Source: Erysipelothrix urinaevulpis (lineage in GTDB: Bacteria; Bacillota_I; Bacilli_A; Erysipelotrichales; Erysipelotrichaceae). Taken from it: 64,000 nucleotides of DNA. Position numbers and translations under genes: made by a program. The DNA is taken from assembly GCF_009828835.1 (NCBI RefSeq), contig NZ_WTTB01000003.1:186001-250000 (forward strand). The letters run 5' to 3'. Within the stretch, counting starts at the first letter, position 1; each line of letters begins with the position of its first letter. This document shows, in pieces, positions 1-9,457 of this stretch. A model generated the notes under the pieces. That model had not been told where the DNA came from. It searched no databases and worked only from the letters and a program-made list of their open reading frames with translations.

Positions 1-1181
1 TGGTTTAGAAATATGTTCTCTGTTTTAAGAATCTCGTAAGTATCTCTTAAAGAAAATACAACTCCTTCTAATACAGCATTAACAAAATCTCCTTTTTTAT
101 GTGTTTGATCGATTCCAACAAACGTACCTCGAATTTTTGAATCTAAGTGAGGTGTTCTTTCGCCACTTAAATACGGTGTAAATATAAGTCCGTTTGATCC
201 TGTATTACTTGCTTGGGCATATTCAATCATTTCTTCAATTGTTTCATTCTCAAAAAAAGTGTTTTTTAACCAAGTTAAACTAGAGCCTGCCGCAAGTGTA
301 ACGCCCATTGAATATTCTTTATCTGAGCTTGAATGAACAAATCTATGGATATTCTTATTTCTTTTGTTCATGTAAAAATGATTATTTACTAACAATACTC
401 CTGATGTCCCAATACTTAACATACCTGTTTCAGAATCATTAATTCCTGTCGCTAAAGCGACTGATGCATTATCAGCAGCTCCCGCACAAACATTAATACT
501 CCCAGATAAGGAAAGGTTATCTTTAACTGATTTTTTGAGTTTTCCAGCTACTTCACTTGAGTTTAATAATTTCGGTACTTTATTTATATCAATATTATAA
601 GTATTTAGTATTTCTAAACTCCAATCTTTCTTCGTCATATCCATCAACAATGTTCCGCTAGCATCTGAATAATCCATCGTAAATTCACCTGTCAAATAAT
701 AGACGAGATAATCTTTGGGAAGCATTATTTTACTTACTTTTTCCCAATTTTCTTTCTCATGTTTTTGAAGCCATAATATTTTTGGTAAGGTAAAGCCTTC
801 AAGTGCTACATTTCCTGTAATGTCTACAATATCAAGATTTGAATTTATTTCTTCACATTCATCACTCGTTCTAACATCATTCCATAAAATTGCTGGTCGA
901 ATAACTTTATCGTCTTGATCGAGTAAAACTAAACTATGCATTTGTCCAGCTACAGCAATTGAAGATAAATTATCACTAAAATTATCAATTCTATTAATAA
1001 TTTTTTTTACTACTGATTCAAATGCAATTACCCAATCGTTAGGATTTTGCTCACTATATCCTATTTTTTTGCTAAAAGTGTCATAAGAACTGCTTTCTGT
1101 AATAACTATTTGACCTTTTTCATTTAAAACAGTCCCCTTTAATGACCCAGTTCCTAGGTCTACTCCAAGTACATATTTCAT
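1..1181 (-). CDS. xylB: xylulokinase, 3' part cut by window edge
   Basis: Phosphorylates D-xylulose with ATP to xylulose-5-phosphate in the cytoplasm. My translation of the minus strand from the ATG at 1181 begins MKYVLGVDLGTGSLKG, the phosphate-binding signature of FGGY sugar kinases. GQMHSLVLLD and RPAILWNDVRT follow near residues 80-105, as expected for the xylulose-binding part of XylB. About 393 codons are visible; full-length xylulokinases are around 500 aa, so the C-terminal fifth lies outside the window. It begins 8 nt after the xylA stop and is surely co-transcribed with xylA from the promoter near 2545. Confidence 0.93.
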   Translation of the reverse strand, partial: MKYVLGVDLGTGSLKGTVLNEKGQIVITESSSYDTFSKKIGYSEQNPNDWVIAFESVVKKIINRIDNFSDNLSSIAVAGQMHSLVLLDQDDKVIRPAILWNDVRTSDECEEINSNLDIVDITGNVALEGFTLPKILWLQKHEKENWEKVSKIMLPKDYLVYYLTGEFTMDYSDASGTLLMDMTKKDWSLEILNTYNIDINKVPKLLNSSEVAGKLKKSVKDNLSLSGSINVCAGAADNASVALATGINDSETGMLSIGTSGVLLVNNHFYMNKRNKNIHRFVHSSSDKEYSMGVTLAAGSSLTWLKNTFFENETIEEMIEYAQASNTGSNGLIFTPYLSGERTPHLDSKIRGTFVGIDQTHKKGDFVNAVLEGVVFSLRDTYEILKTENIFLN

Positions 1182-1189
1182 ACTATAAC

Positions 1190-2494
1190 CTAAACCAAAT
1201 AATCATTCAATTTGGATTTTACATATTCAATATGTGAAGAATCGTTTTCTATTTCGTTTAGTTCTAAAGCATACTCATATAACTCAAGAATATTTGTTTC
1301 TCCATCGATTATTTTTTTACCTATTCCATTATTGTATGAGTGATATCGTTTCTCTAATATTTTTTCAAAAAACTTATCTTCAATAATTTTTTCAACTGAT
1401 AATAAGGCTCTTGCATACGTATCCATTCCAGCAATATGTGCAAGCACTAGATCCTCCATCTCAAAAGAACTTCTTCTGACCTTGGCATCAAAGTTTATTC
1501 CACCTACTCCTAAACCACCAGCACGTATAATTTCATAAACTGCAAGAGTTGTATCGGCAACATTAGTAGGGAATTCATCAACATCCCACCCTAATAACAA
1601 ATCACCTTGATTTGCATCAATTGAACCCAACGAATTATTAATCGCTGCAACTCGAATTTCATGTTCAAATGTGTGACCAGCTAACGTTGCATGATTAGCT
1701 TCTAGATTTAGTTTAAAATATTCCATCAAGTCATACTTTTGAAGAAATGATAATGTTGTCGCTGCATCAAAGTCATATTGATGTTTCGTCGGCTCTTTTG
1801 GTTTTGGTTCTAATAGAAATTGCGGAAGATGATCAATACTCTTTGCATAATCAATTGCCATCTTATAAAAACTAGCTAAATTTTTTTCTTCTAAATCCAT
1901 ATCTGTATTTAAGAGTGTTTCGTAACCTTCACGTCCACCCCAAAATACATAATTTTTTCCATTTAACTTTTTACTAATATCTAAGCCTTTTTTAACTTGG
2001 GCTGCTGAATAGGCATAGACGTCTGCATTTGGTGATGTCGCTGCACCATTGACAAATCGAGGATGGGTAAATACATTTGCTGTATTCCATAATAGCTTAA
2101 TTCCTGTCTCATCCATCTTTTCTTTTATAATGTCTGTCATCACGTCTAAATTGGACATGAATTCTTGTAAGTTATTACCTTGAGGAGCTATATCAACATC
2201 ATGGAAACAAAAGTATTCTACATCCAATTTGACTAACAACTCGAAAAAAGCATCCACTCTTTTTTTAGCAGTATCTAACTCATTGTCACCATACCAATTT
2301 CGTTTGTTTACAGAATCTCCAAAAGGATCGTCTCCACCATTAGTCATAGTATGCCAATACGCTATCGCAAACGGTAAATGATCGCCCATTCTTTTACCTA
2401 ATACCAACTTTTCTTTATCGTAGTATCGATATGCATATGGATTCGTTGAATCAACACCTTCAAATTTCACTTTATCAATTTTATCGAAATACAT
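1190..2494 (-). CDS. xylA: xylose isomerase
   Basis: Converts D-xylose to D-xylulose, the first step of bacterial xylose catabolism; a divalent-metal TIM-barrel enzyme of the cytoplasm. The 434 aa length is usual for the long (class II) xylose isomerases. [12 protein letters not shown] around residue 98 carries the catalytic His, and [15 protein letters not shown] holds metal and substrate residues. The start is fixed by AAAAAGGAGGAAGTA just before the ATG. It is the first gene of xylA-xylB, divergent from the ROK regulator. The operator that overlaps its promoter recurs upstream of the ABC importer. Confidence 0.97.
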   Translation of the reverse strand: MYFDKIDKVKFEGVDSTNPYAYRYYDKEKLVLGKRMGDHLPFAIAYWHTMTNGGDDPFGDSVNKRNWYGDNELDTAKKRVDAFFELLVKLDVEYFCFHDVDIAPQGNNLQEFMSNLDVMTDIIKEKMDETGIKLLWNTANVFTHPRFVNGAATSPNADVYAYSAAQVKKGLDISKKLNGKNYVFWGGREGYETLLNTDMDLEEKNLASFYKMAIDYAKSIDHLPQFLLEPKPKEPTKHQYDFDAATTLSFLQKYDLMEYFKLNLEANHATLAGHTFEHEIRVAAINNSLGSIDANQGDLLLGWDVDEFPTNVADTTLAVYEIIRAGGLGVGGINFDAKVRRSSFEMEDLVLAHIAGMDTYARALLSVEKIIEDKFFEKILEKRYHSYNNGIGKKIIDGETNILELYEYALELNEIENDSSHIEYVKSKLNDYLV

Positions 2495-2510
2495 TACTTC
2501 CTCCTTTTTA

Positions 2511-2570
2511 AGTTTGTTAGAAAACTTAACTAACTATTTATAATTTAAACCAATTGTGATAAAATGTCAA
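2511..2570 (-). promoter_or_regulatory. xylA promoter with XylR-type operator
   Basis: On the minus strand TTGACA (2565-2570) and TAAATT (2542-2547) are separated by 17 nt. Just downstream, 2511-2535 reads GTTAGTTAAGTTTTCTAAC within a longer imperfect inverted repeat (GTTAG 2516-2520 / CTAAC 2530-2534). Nearly the same 35-bp block occurs at 9157-9190. A repressor bound here would block transcription initiation. Operator function is inferred from position and repetition. Confidence 0.75.
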
Positions 2571-2609
2571 GTAAGGACATTAAATAACAAATAAAAAGGA
2601 GATGAATTT

Positions 2610-3722
2610 ATGTACCTAAGCAAGAGTAATGTTCGTTTAGCTAATGTTAAGAGTATTCTCAATTATATCTATACGAACCAACCCATCTCAAGAGCTGAGA
2701 TTTCTGTGCAAACCGGATTAAATAAAGCAAGTGTTTCAGAAATTACTAGAGAATTAATCAACAAAAAATTTATACTGGAGACTGGAAGCGGAAATAGTAC
2801 GGATGTCGGTGGTCGAAGACCAATTTTACTAGAGTTTAATCACAAATTTGGAACAGTTATCGGTATCGATATCGGTGTAAACTCAATTCGATATAGACAA
2901 TGCTATTTAAATGGTGATTTAATAACGAAAGACAAAAAGAGTTCAGATAAGGTAAATCTTTACAATCAAATTTTTGAAATCCTTACAGAGATAAACAAAA
3001 ACAAAAAGAAAGTACTCGCCTGCACCATTTCTGTTCAAGGAACAACTTTTGACAATAAAATTATTTTCACACCAAATTATAACGTTTTAGATCTTGAAAA
3101 TTTAAACAATCATTTTAGTTTCCCAATATTGTTAGAAAATGAAGCTAATCTTGCAGCATTTGCTCATTCATTTGAATATTCGGAGTCTAATTCTGCTTCA
3201 ATTACATTAAGAACAGGTGTTGGTTCCGGAATCATATTTGACCATCAAATTTATTATGGTTTTTCTGGTGCGGCAGGTGAATTAGGACATACGATTGTTT
3301 ATCCCAATGGAAGAGACTGTATTTGCGGAAACAAGGGATGTCTTGAACAATATATATCTGAAAAAGCACTTATTAATGATTATAAAAAAATCAAGAACTT
3401 GAGTAATGCATCTGTGAAAAATATTGCAGATGATTTCCATAATGGCGATAGTGAAACAATCGATTTAATTACTAACTTTACTGATGTCTTAGCAATTGGT
3501 ATTAATAATTTTTTCCTTCTGTATGATATTCCTAAAATGTATCTTGTAAGCAACATTAGTTCTATTATTCCTGATATTTCTAATATTATTACAAGTAAAA
3601 TAACTAATGTTTTTATTCAAAACATTGAAATTATCGATTCTCCTTTTTCTAAAGATGCTTCAGCATACGGAGCATGTTTATTCTCAATTAACTATTTTTT
3701 AGATAATTGCGACAAATATTAA
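2610..3722 (+). CDS. xylR: ROK-family xylose repressor
   Basis: A DNA-binding sugar-responsive repressor, probably controlling the divergent xylAB operon and the alpha-xylosidase/ABC operon. The N-terminal winged helix (about 15-80) includes RAEISVQTGLNKASVSEI and GGRRPILLEFN, as in XylR/NagC-type ROK proteins. The C-terminal ROK domain has GIDIGVNS, ENEANLAAF, GVGSGIIFD and the zinc motif CICGNKGCLEQY near residue 247. The length of 370 aa is typical. AAAAAGGAGATGAATTT precedes the ATG. A bidirectional terminator follows. Confidence 0.92.
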   Translation: MYLSKSNVRLANVKSILNYIYTNQPISRAEISVQTGLNKASVSEITRELINKKFILETGSGNSTDVGGRRPILLEFNHKFGTVIGIDIGVNSIRYRQCYLNGDLITKDKKSSDKVNLYNQIFEILTEINKNKKKVLACTISVQGTTFDNKIIFTPNYNVLDLENLNNHFSFPILLENEANLAAFAHSFEYSESNSASITLRTGVGSGIIFDHQIYYGFSGAAGELGHTIVYPNGRDCICGNKGCLEQYISEKALINDYKKIKNLSNASVKNIADDFHNGDSETIDLITNFTDVLAIGINNFFLLYDIPKMYLVSNISSIIPDISNIITSKITNVFIQNIEIIDSPFSKDASAYGACLFSINYFLDNCDKY

Positions 3723-3795
3723 CAGTTAATACAAAATCAAATTCATAATTTGAATTTTGTATAACTCATAACACCTGAGTAACCTTTCCACGATC

Positions 3796-3823
3796 AAAAA
3801 ACCCTACAATTGTAGGGTTTTTT
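3796..3823. terminator. bidirectional terminator between xylR and the alpha-xylosidase operon
   Basis: The perfect stem ACCCTACAATTGTAGGGT has A and T tracts on its two sides, so it can end transcription of xylR (+) and of the converging operon that stops at 3847 (-). Confidence 0.9.
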
Positions 3824-3846
3824 GAATGATTTATTACTTCAATGAT

Positions 3847-6057
3847 TTATTTATCATTATATATTATAACTTCATAGTTTGATAAACCAGTACAATTGAC
3901 AAGTATTTCTCCATCTAAATTCGTTACCTCAATTTTTATATCAAATTCTGGATATTTAAAGATGTGTTCTTGATATCCTTCGTGAGGATTATAAACATGC
4001 ACGACAACATCTTCATTATAGCTGTAGCATGTTTCATCCTGCTTACCATGAATAATAACTGAGTTTTCCCTAACTAATAATGGCATTTGATTATAGTTAT
4101 AAGTCTCATTGATCCACACCCCAACGGAATTGTCATATTGCTTATTTGTTAGAATATTATACCATTTTCCTTTCGGAAGATAATAATCTACATTTCCGCC
4201 TTCCTTAAAAATAGGTACAACTAAAAGACTATCACCAATCATATACTGTTTGTCTAAATAGTGAGTTCCTAGATCATCTTGGAATTCAAGTACCATAGGC
4301 CTCATCATAGGAATTCCATAAACACTAGATTCAACTGCAGAAGAATATAGATAAGGCATCAACGTATTTTTCAAACTCGCAAATTTTCTTGTAACTTCTT
4401 CCGACTTTTCACCATACAACCAAGGCATCCTATACTCAATATTTGCATGGTAACGGCTGTGTGTTGATAACAATCCAAATTGGGTCCATCGCTGGTATAT
4501 TTCTTCTGTAGTGTTGTCTTCAAAGCCCCCAATATCATGACTCCAATATGAAAAACCAGACATCATTAACGATAAACCACCTCGTAGTGAATCAATCATA
4601 GATGTAAATTCCGAGAGATTATCACCACCCCAGTGTACAGGGAACTCTTGAGAACCTACCGCACCTGATCTAGCAAAAACCAATGCCTCGTTTTCACCAA
4701 GTCTTTCTTCTAATAATTCAAATACAGCTTTATTGTATAAGTAACTATAATAATTATGCATATGAATTGGATCTACTTCATTATTATAAATAACATCTTC
4801 TGTCGGTATTCGCTCGCCAAAATCAGTTTTAAAAGAATCTACTCCAATATCAATCAACTCAGAGAGTTTATCTTGATACCACTTGACTGCATCAGGATTT
4901 GTGAAATCAAGAATGCCCATCCCTGATTGCCACATATCCCATTGCCAGACATTTCCATCTTGTTTTTTTAATAAATATCCTTTTTCATTTAATTCATTGA
5001 ACACTTTAGCTTTACGTCCAATATAAGGGTTAATCCACACACAAACTTTTTTTCCTCTGTCATGAATTTTTTTGATCAGACCTTCAGGATCTGGGAAAAC
5101 TTGACTATCCCATTCAAAACTCATCCATTCAAATTCCTTCATCCAGAAGCAATCAAAATGAAATACTTCAAACGGAATTTCTTTTTCAATCATTTGATCT
5201 ATATATTTCAATACTGTTGATTCCTGATAATCTGTACAAAATGATGTAGACATCCAAAGTCCAAATGACCAAGCAGGTGGTAAACTAGGCTTACCTGTCA
5301 GGTCTGTATATGTTTGAAGGGTTTCTTTCATCGTATCACCCAAAATGACACAATACTCTAAAGATTCACCTTCAACACTAAACTGTACTTTAGCTACATC
5401 CTCAGATGCAACTTCAAAAGATACTTTTCTCTTATCATTAACTAATACACCATAAGATTTATTTGAAATGTAAAATGGAATATTAATATAAGTTTGTTCA
5501 CTACTTGCACCTGAATCTTCATTCCAAATATCAACTACCTGACCATTTTTTACAAATGGAGTAAATCGTTCTCCAAGTCCATATATCAATTCATCAGGTG
5601 CAATTGATAATTGATCTCTATAATAGTTTTTTCCATTTTTTTCTTTAATGTATGACTGAGATCGATATAATGATTCAGTCTTTAGTTCACCATCATAGAA
5701 GAATTTCAAGTTAAAGTTTTCACCTTTAGCAATTCTAACCTCACTCAATCCTGTTTTAAACACTATCTCATTCTTATTGTCTTGAATGTTAACATTAGTT
5801 TTGTTTTCTTTAATTTCATAACGAGGATCAAATAATTCTTCAAAATGCTTCATCCTTACTCTTATTGCATCATCAGCTGGACTGTCTATTGTAATCATAG
5901 ACATCCCAATATTTAATGTTGTTCCTTTATGAGTTATTTTTTTAAACGGCGCATATAAAACTAACGAATCATCAAGAATTGTATAGTCCCGTAGTTGCTC
6001 AGAGTAATGCATTTCAAATTCATCTCTAATCAGCCAATATCCATCAGTAAATTTCAT
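3847..6057 (-). CDS. GH31 alpha-xylosidase (YicI-like)
   Basis: Predicted to remove alpha-linked xylose from isoprimeverose or xyloglucan fragments in the cytoplasm; there is no signal peptide. The GH31 nucleophile motif KTDFGERIP (Asp412) and acid/base motif HWGGDN (Asp479) match the E. coli YicI pattern. FGLWMSTSF and FHFDCFWM are also typical of alpha-xylosidases, and the 736 aa length is close to YicI. It is the last gene of the operon SBP-permease-permease-GH31 and follows the second permease by 32 nt. The xylose it frees would feed XylA/XylB. An alpha-glucosidase role is less likely given KTDFGER and the xyl context. Confidence 0.9.
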   Translation of the reverse strand: MKFTDGYWLIRDEFEMHYSEQLRDYTILDDSLVLYAPFKKITHKGTTLNIGMSMITIDSPADDAIRVRMKHFEELFDPRYEIKENKTNVNIQDNKNEIVFKTGLSEVRIAKGENFNLKFFYDGELKTESLYRSQSYIKEKNGKNYYRDQLSIAPDELIYGLGERFTPFVKNGQVVDIWNEDSGASSEQTYINIPFYISNKSYGVLVNDKRKVSFEVASEDVAKVQFSVEGESLEYCVILGDTMKETLQTYTDLTGKPSLPPAWSFGLWMSTSFCTDYQESTVLKYIDQMIEKEIPFEVFHFDCFWMKEFEWMSFEWDSQVFPDPEGLIKKIHDRGKKVCVWINPYIGRKAKVFNELNEKGYLLKKQDGNVWQWDMWQSGMGILDFTNPDAVKWYQDKLSELIDIGVDSFKTDFGERIPTEDVIYNNEVDPIHMHNYYSYLYNKAVFELLEERLGENEALVFARSGAVGSQEFPVHWGGDNLSEFTSMIDSLRGGLSLMMSGFSYWSHDIGGFEDNTTEEIYQRWTQFGLLSTHSRYHANIEYRMPWLYGEKSEEVTRKFASLKNTLMPYLYSSAVESSVYGIPMMRPMVLEFQDDLGTHYLDKQYMIGDSLLVVPIFKEGGNVDYYLPKGKWYNILTNKQYDNSVGVWINETYNYNQMPLLVRENSVIIHGKQDETCYSYNEDVVVHVYNPHEGYQEHIFKYPEFDIKIEVTNLDGEILVNCTGLSNYEVIIYNDK

Positions 6058-6089
6058 TTTATCTCCTTTTTAACGTTTAAGTCTATAAT

Positions 6090-6908
6090 CTATTTAACAG
6101 CACCTTCAGTGATTCCCTCAAGAACATGTTTTTGTGCTTTAACAAACAATATAATAATCGGAATAATTGCAATAACTAAAGCAGCAAGTGCTAAATGCCA
6201 CTGCTTTGAGAATTCCCCAAAGAAATAGAACATCTTTAATGGTAATGTATACATTCCAGGTTTATTAATTACAAGTGATGGAAGTAAATAATCATTCCAA
6301 AACCAAATTGAATTCAAGACTATAATTGTGATAGTTGTTGACTTCAGCATCGGGAAAATCACTCTATAAAAGACCTGCCATGTTGATGCACCGTCAATCT
6401 TAGCCGCCTCATCAATTGATTTAGGTATCCCTTGAAGTGCACCATAATACAGGAAAACGCTCATGCTGCTGGCCAATCCATAATACATAATGATTAATCC
6501 TACTCTATTGAGCATATTAGCTTTCCCAAATATACTAATTAATGGAATCATTATCCCTTGAAAAGGAACGAGTAATCCCATTGCGATAAGAAAGTATATT
6601 CTGTCACTTCTTTTGGATGGACGTCGTGATAAAGCATAGGCGCACATTGACGAGAACAAGACTACTCCAAGTAATGATAATATCGTTATTCCAAAAGAAT
6701 TGAGTGTAGATTTAATAAAATCCAATTTCTCAAATGCTACAACATAGTTACTTAGAGTAAAGACTTTAGGAATTGACAATGTATTTTGAAATATCTCAGA
6801 TTTTGTTTTAAAAGAGTTAATAATTATTAAGTAAAACGGATACAACCATAGAGTTGTTATTAGAAATACAAATAATCCCAGTATGTATTTTTTTATTTTT
6901 TTCATCAT
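6090..6908 (-). CDS. sugar ABC transporter permease (MalG type)
   Basis: Second transmembrane subunit of the importer, COG0395 class, with about six membrane segments. The cytoplasmic EAA loop EAAKIDGASTWQVFYRVIFP (near residue 165) contacts the ATPase. Its ATG overlaps the TGA of the preceding permease as ATGA, so the two are translationally coupled. Substrate is inferred from context to be a xyloside such as isoprimeverose or xylo-oligosaccharides. No ATPase gene lies in this operon. Confidence 0.93.
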   Translation of the reverse strand: MMKKIKKYILGLFVFLITTLWLYPFYLIIINSFKTKSEIFQNTLSIPKVFTLSNYVVAFEKLDFIKSTLNSFGITILSLLGVVLFSSMCAYALSRRPSKRSDRIYFLIAMGLLVPFQGIMIPLISIFGKANMLNRVGLIIMYYGLASSMSVFLYYGALQGIPKSIDEAAKIDGASTWQVFYRVIFPMLKSTTITIIVLNSIWFWNDYLLPSLVINKPGMYTLPLKMFYFFGEFSKQWHLALAALVIAIIPIIILFVKAQKHVLEGITEGAVK

Positions 6909-7774
6909 AACTCCTTTTCTTTTTTTCTAGTTATATAAATCTGTATAAAGGACACCATGGCTACAACTAGTAAAAAGACGGCGGCTTTACTCTGAGCATA
7001 TCCCATGTTTTGTTTTACAAAAGCCTCATTATAAATATTCATGGTTACCATCTGAGTCGATTCATAGGGTCCACCCCCTGTTAATGCCATATTTTGATCG
7101 TAAACTTTAAACGCTCCAGATAACGAAAGAAACAGCGTAACGGTTAAAGCTGGAGCTAGTAGAGGTAACTTAATTTTCCAAAAAGTTGTCCATGCAGAAG
7201 CACCATCTACCCTTGCTGCTTCAATAACACTTTGGGAAATGTTATTAATAAAAGATACGTATATTAGCATTATGTAACCAGCCATTTGCCAGACATAAAG
7301 AATAACGAGTCCCCAGAAACCTGTTGTTGGTGTAGACAACCAATCTTTTAAGAATGCTAATCCTGTTACATCTCCCAAAGAATTAAACGCTTTAATGAAA
7401 ATAAATTGCCAAATAAACCCTAAAATAATACCACCAATTAAATTTGGCATAAAATAAATTGATTTGATTAAATTATTCATTTTAGATTGTTTTCTTGTCA
7501 CAATTAAAGCTAAACCAAGTCCTATAACATTCATTAATATCGTACTCGCAATAGTAAACTTGAATGTAAATATCATGCTATTCCAAAATTTAGTATCCCT
7601 AAATACATTTAGATAATTCTTTAAACCTAAGAATGCTGTTACTTTATTTCCGTTCCATTCAGTTAAAGAATAATAAACTCCAGTCATGAAAGGAAGGATT
7701 ATTGTAATTCCAATCAGTAATAAAGTTGGGAAAATGAATAAATTAAATTCTTTTTTAGAAATTAATCCTTTCAA
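6905..7774 (-). CDS. sugar ABC transporter permease (MalF/UgpA type)
   Basis: First membrane subunit of the importer, COG1175 class, 289 aa with about six hydrophobic segments. The EAA motif EAARVDGASAWTTFWKIKLP occurs near residue 188. The start is a TTG: GGAGGAAAGGGGG lies about 6 nt upstream and overlaps the 3' end of the binding-protein gene. It pairs with the MalG-type permease that follows. Confidence 0.93.
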   Translation of the reverse strand: MKGLISKKEFNLFIFPTLLLIGITIILPFMTGVYYSLTEWNGNKVTAFLGLKNYLNVFRDTKFWNSMIFTFKFTIASTILMNVIGLGLALIVTRKQSKMNNLIKSIYFMPNLIGGIILGFIWQFIFIKAFNSLGDVTGLAFLKDWLSTPTTGFWGLVILYVWQMAGYIMLIYVSFINNISQSVIEAARVDGASAWTTFWKIKLPLLAPALTVTLFLSLSGAFKVYDQNMALTGGGPYESTQMVTMNIYNEAFVKQNMGYAQSKAAVFLLVVAMVSFIQIYITRKKEKEL

Positions 7775-7775
7775 A

Positions 7776-9044
7776 TTATTTCCCCCTTTCCTCCTGCCAC
7801 TTTGTCTTCATCGTAGTTTCGAATTCATCCCACGAAACTTGACCATCAAAATATTTTTGAATTTCTGGGAACATAATCGTCTGACCATATCCATCAGGAT
7901 AACCATTATGAATCCAAGGCACTGTATTTCCATCACTAACATATTTTAAAATTTCTTTTGCAAGAGGACTCATGTCATTATCTTCCTCAAAACTTGAGTA
8001 TGCTGGAATATATTTAAACTCATTCACGACCATCTTTTTGGCTTCTTCGTTCGTATACATCCACTCTAAGAAATCTTTACTTGCTTCAATAATTTTTTCA
8101 TCTTTTGTTTTGTTAATACCCCAATAAAACGGTGGTCCAACAACTATTCTAGGTTTGTAATCTCCAACAAATGTTGGAACAATTGCTAACTTATCAGCAG
8201 CAAATTCTTCACTCATGCTATTCAAAGTTGGTTCAATCCAATTACCTTGATGAATTATCGCAACTTTTTCACCAATGAATTTCTCTTCGACCGATGTACT
8301 ATAATCAATATTTAAAATTGGTTGAAGATTATATTTATTAATCAAGTCTGTATAGTTTTTAAAATCATCACTGTATTTCATATCTAACTCTTTAGCATTA
8401 AATGCATTTATGATATCATTATCAAATTCCGGAGCCATAAATGCAGCACTATACTGTGAGACAACCCAATGTTCTTTCCCACTGAATCCAAAGACTGCTT
8501 CTATTCCCAAATCTTCTTTTTTACTATCTAATGTTTCTACAGCAGAAACAAACGCCTCGTATGAATCAATGGTTTCATAATCAATTCCTGCTTTTTTAAA
8601 TAATTCTTTATTGATCAATAAACCGTATCCCTCTAAATTAACTGGCATTCCTAATACTTTATCATCCAGAGTCACTGCATCTGCAAAACCTGGAAAAACT
8701 AATTCATTAAGCTTAAATTCATTAAGTTCCAACAATTTGTCTTGCCATTTATCAGCACTTGACGTCCCTTCCAACATAAAGATAGATGGTTCATCTCCTG
8801 ATGAAAACTTTGCTTGTAATGCAGCCGCGGCATCTTCACCGCCTCCAACTGTAGTAATGTTTATTTTGGTTCCTTCGTGTTGTTTTTCATATAATTTTGC
8901 TAACTCTTCAAGTTGTGGTGCTGTCTCTACTTTAATATTAAATAAATCAACAGTTACACCCTCATCTTTTTTTTGACATCCAGATAAAATTAATAAACTT
9001 GAAACCATTAGTATAAATACTGTTTTAATTCTGAATTTACCCAT
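7776..9044 (-). CDS. xyloside-binding lipoprotein of ABC importer
   Basis: Extracytoplasmic solute-binding protein of the COG1653 family, captures sugar and delivers it to the two permeases. I place the start at the ATG at 9044 (422 aa) because AAAGGAGAAAATT precedes it; an in-frame ATG 9 codons upstream has no such site. A signal peptide ends in the lipobox ILSGC, so Cys23 is the lipid anchor. Transcription starts at the promoter near 9185-9213, which carries the same operator as xylA, so the operon belongs to the xylose regulon. The exact ligand is not visible; the alpha-xylosidase argues for isoprimeverose or a xyloglucan fragment. Confidence 0.92.
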   Translation of the reverse strand: MGKFRIKTVFILMVSSLLILSGCQKKDEGVTVDLFNIKVETAPQLEELAKLYEKQHEGTKINITTVGGGEDAAAALQAKFSSGDEPSIFMLEGTSSADKWQDKLLELNEFKLNELVFPGFADAVTLDDKVLGMPVNLEGYGLLINKELFKKAGIDYETIDSYEAFVSAVETLDSKKEDLGIEAVFGFSGKEHWVVSQYSAAFMAPEFDNDIINAFNAKELDMKYSDDFKNYTDLINKYNLQPILNIDYSTSVEEKFIGEKVAIIHQGNWIEPTLNSMSEEFAADKLAIVPTFVGDYKPRIVVGPPFYWGINKTKDEKIIEASKDFLEWMYTNEEAKKMVVNEFKYIPAYSSFEEDNDMSPLAKEILKYVSDGNTVPWIHNGYPDGYGQTIMFPEIQKYFDGQVSWDEFETTMKTKWQEERGK

Positions 9045-9156
9045 AATTTTCTCCTTTATCAGTTTTTTCAAACTTATTATATCAACTACTTAAATTTGAC
9101 TACTTTCAACACATTAACTTTAATTATTTTGATATTAGAATCACTCCTCTTTCTAT

Positions 9157-9213
9157 TTGTTAGAATGCCTAACTAACTATTTATAATTTATAATATTATT
9201 TCAATATTGTCAA
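9157..9213 (-). promoter_or_regulatory. ABC/alpha-xylosidase operon promoter with XylR-type operator
   Basis: Minus-strand TTGACA (9208-9213), a 17-nt spacer and TAAATT (9185-9190) repeat the xylA promoter exactly in layout. The perfect inverted repeat GTTAG-AATGC-CTAAC (9159-9173) overlaps the likely start site, with a further CTAAC at 9173-9177. The remaining intergenic DNA (9214-9457) is AT-rich. Its only signal is an extended -10 (TGGTATAAT, 9427-9435) for the helicase gene. Confidence 0.78.
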
Positions 9214-9457
9214 GCCATTTCGCATTGTTCACCGTTTAATAAGTATTTATTAATGAGTGTTTATTCTGATTAGAGCTTATAGCTTTGATGTTTTTAGATA
9301 GCCCTTACATATTGTCTCATATTAGATACAGTTTGTTGTATTTATTTTGAAATCTTGTTTTAAATTATAGCTCTCACGTTTTTATCAAGACTTTGTCGTT
9401 CACGCTATTCATGTTTAAATCCTTTCTGGTATAATTGTTATTAAAAGGGGGATTATT

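Noticed and set aside
3847-6057. GH31 protein as an alpha-glucosidase
   Set aside because: KTDFGERIP and HWGGD match the YicI alpha-xylosidase pattern and the operon is controlled by a xylose-type operator.
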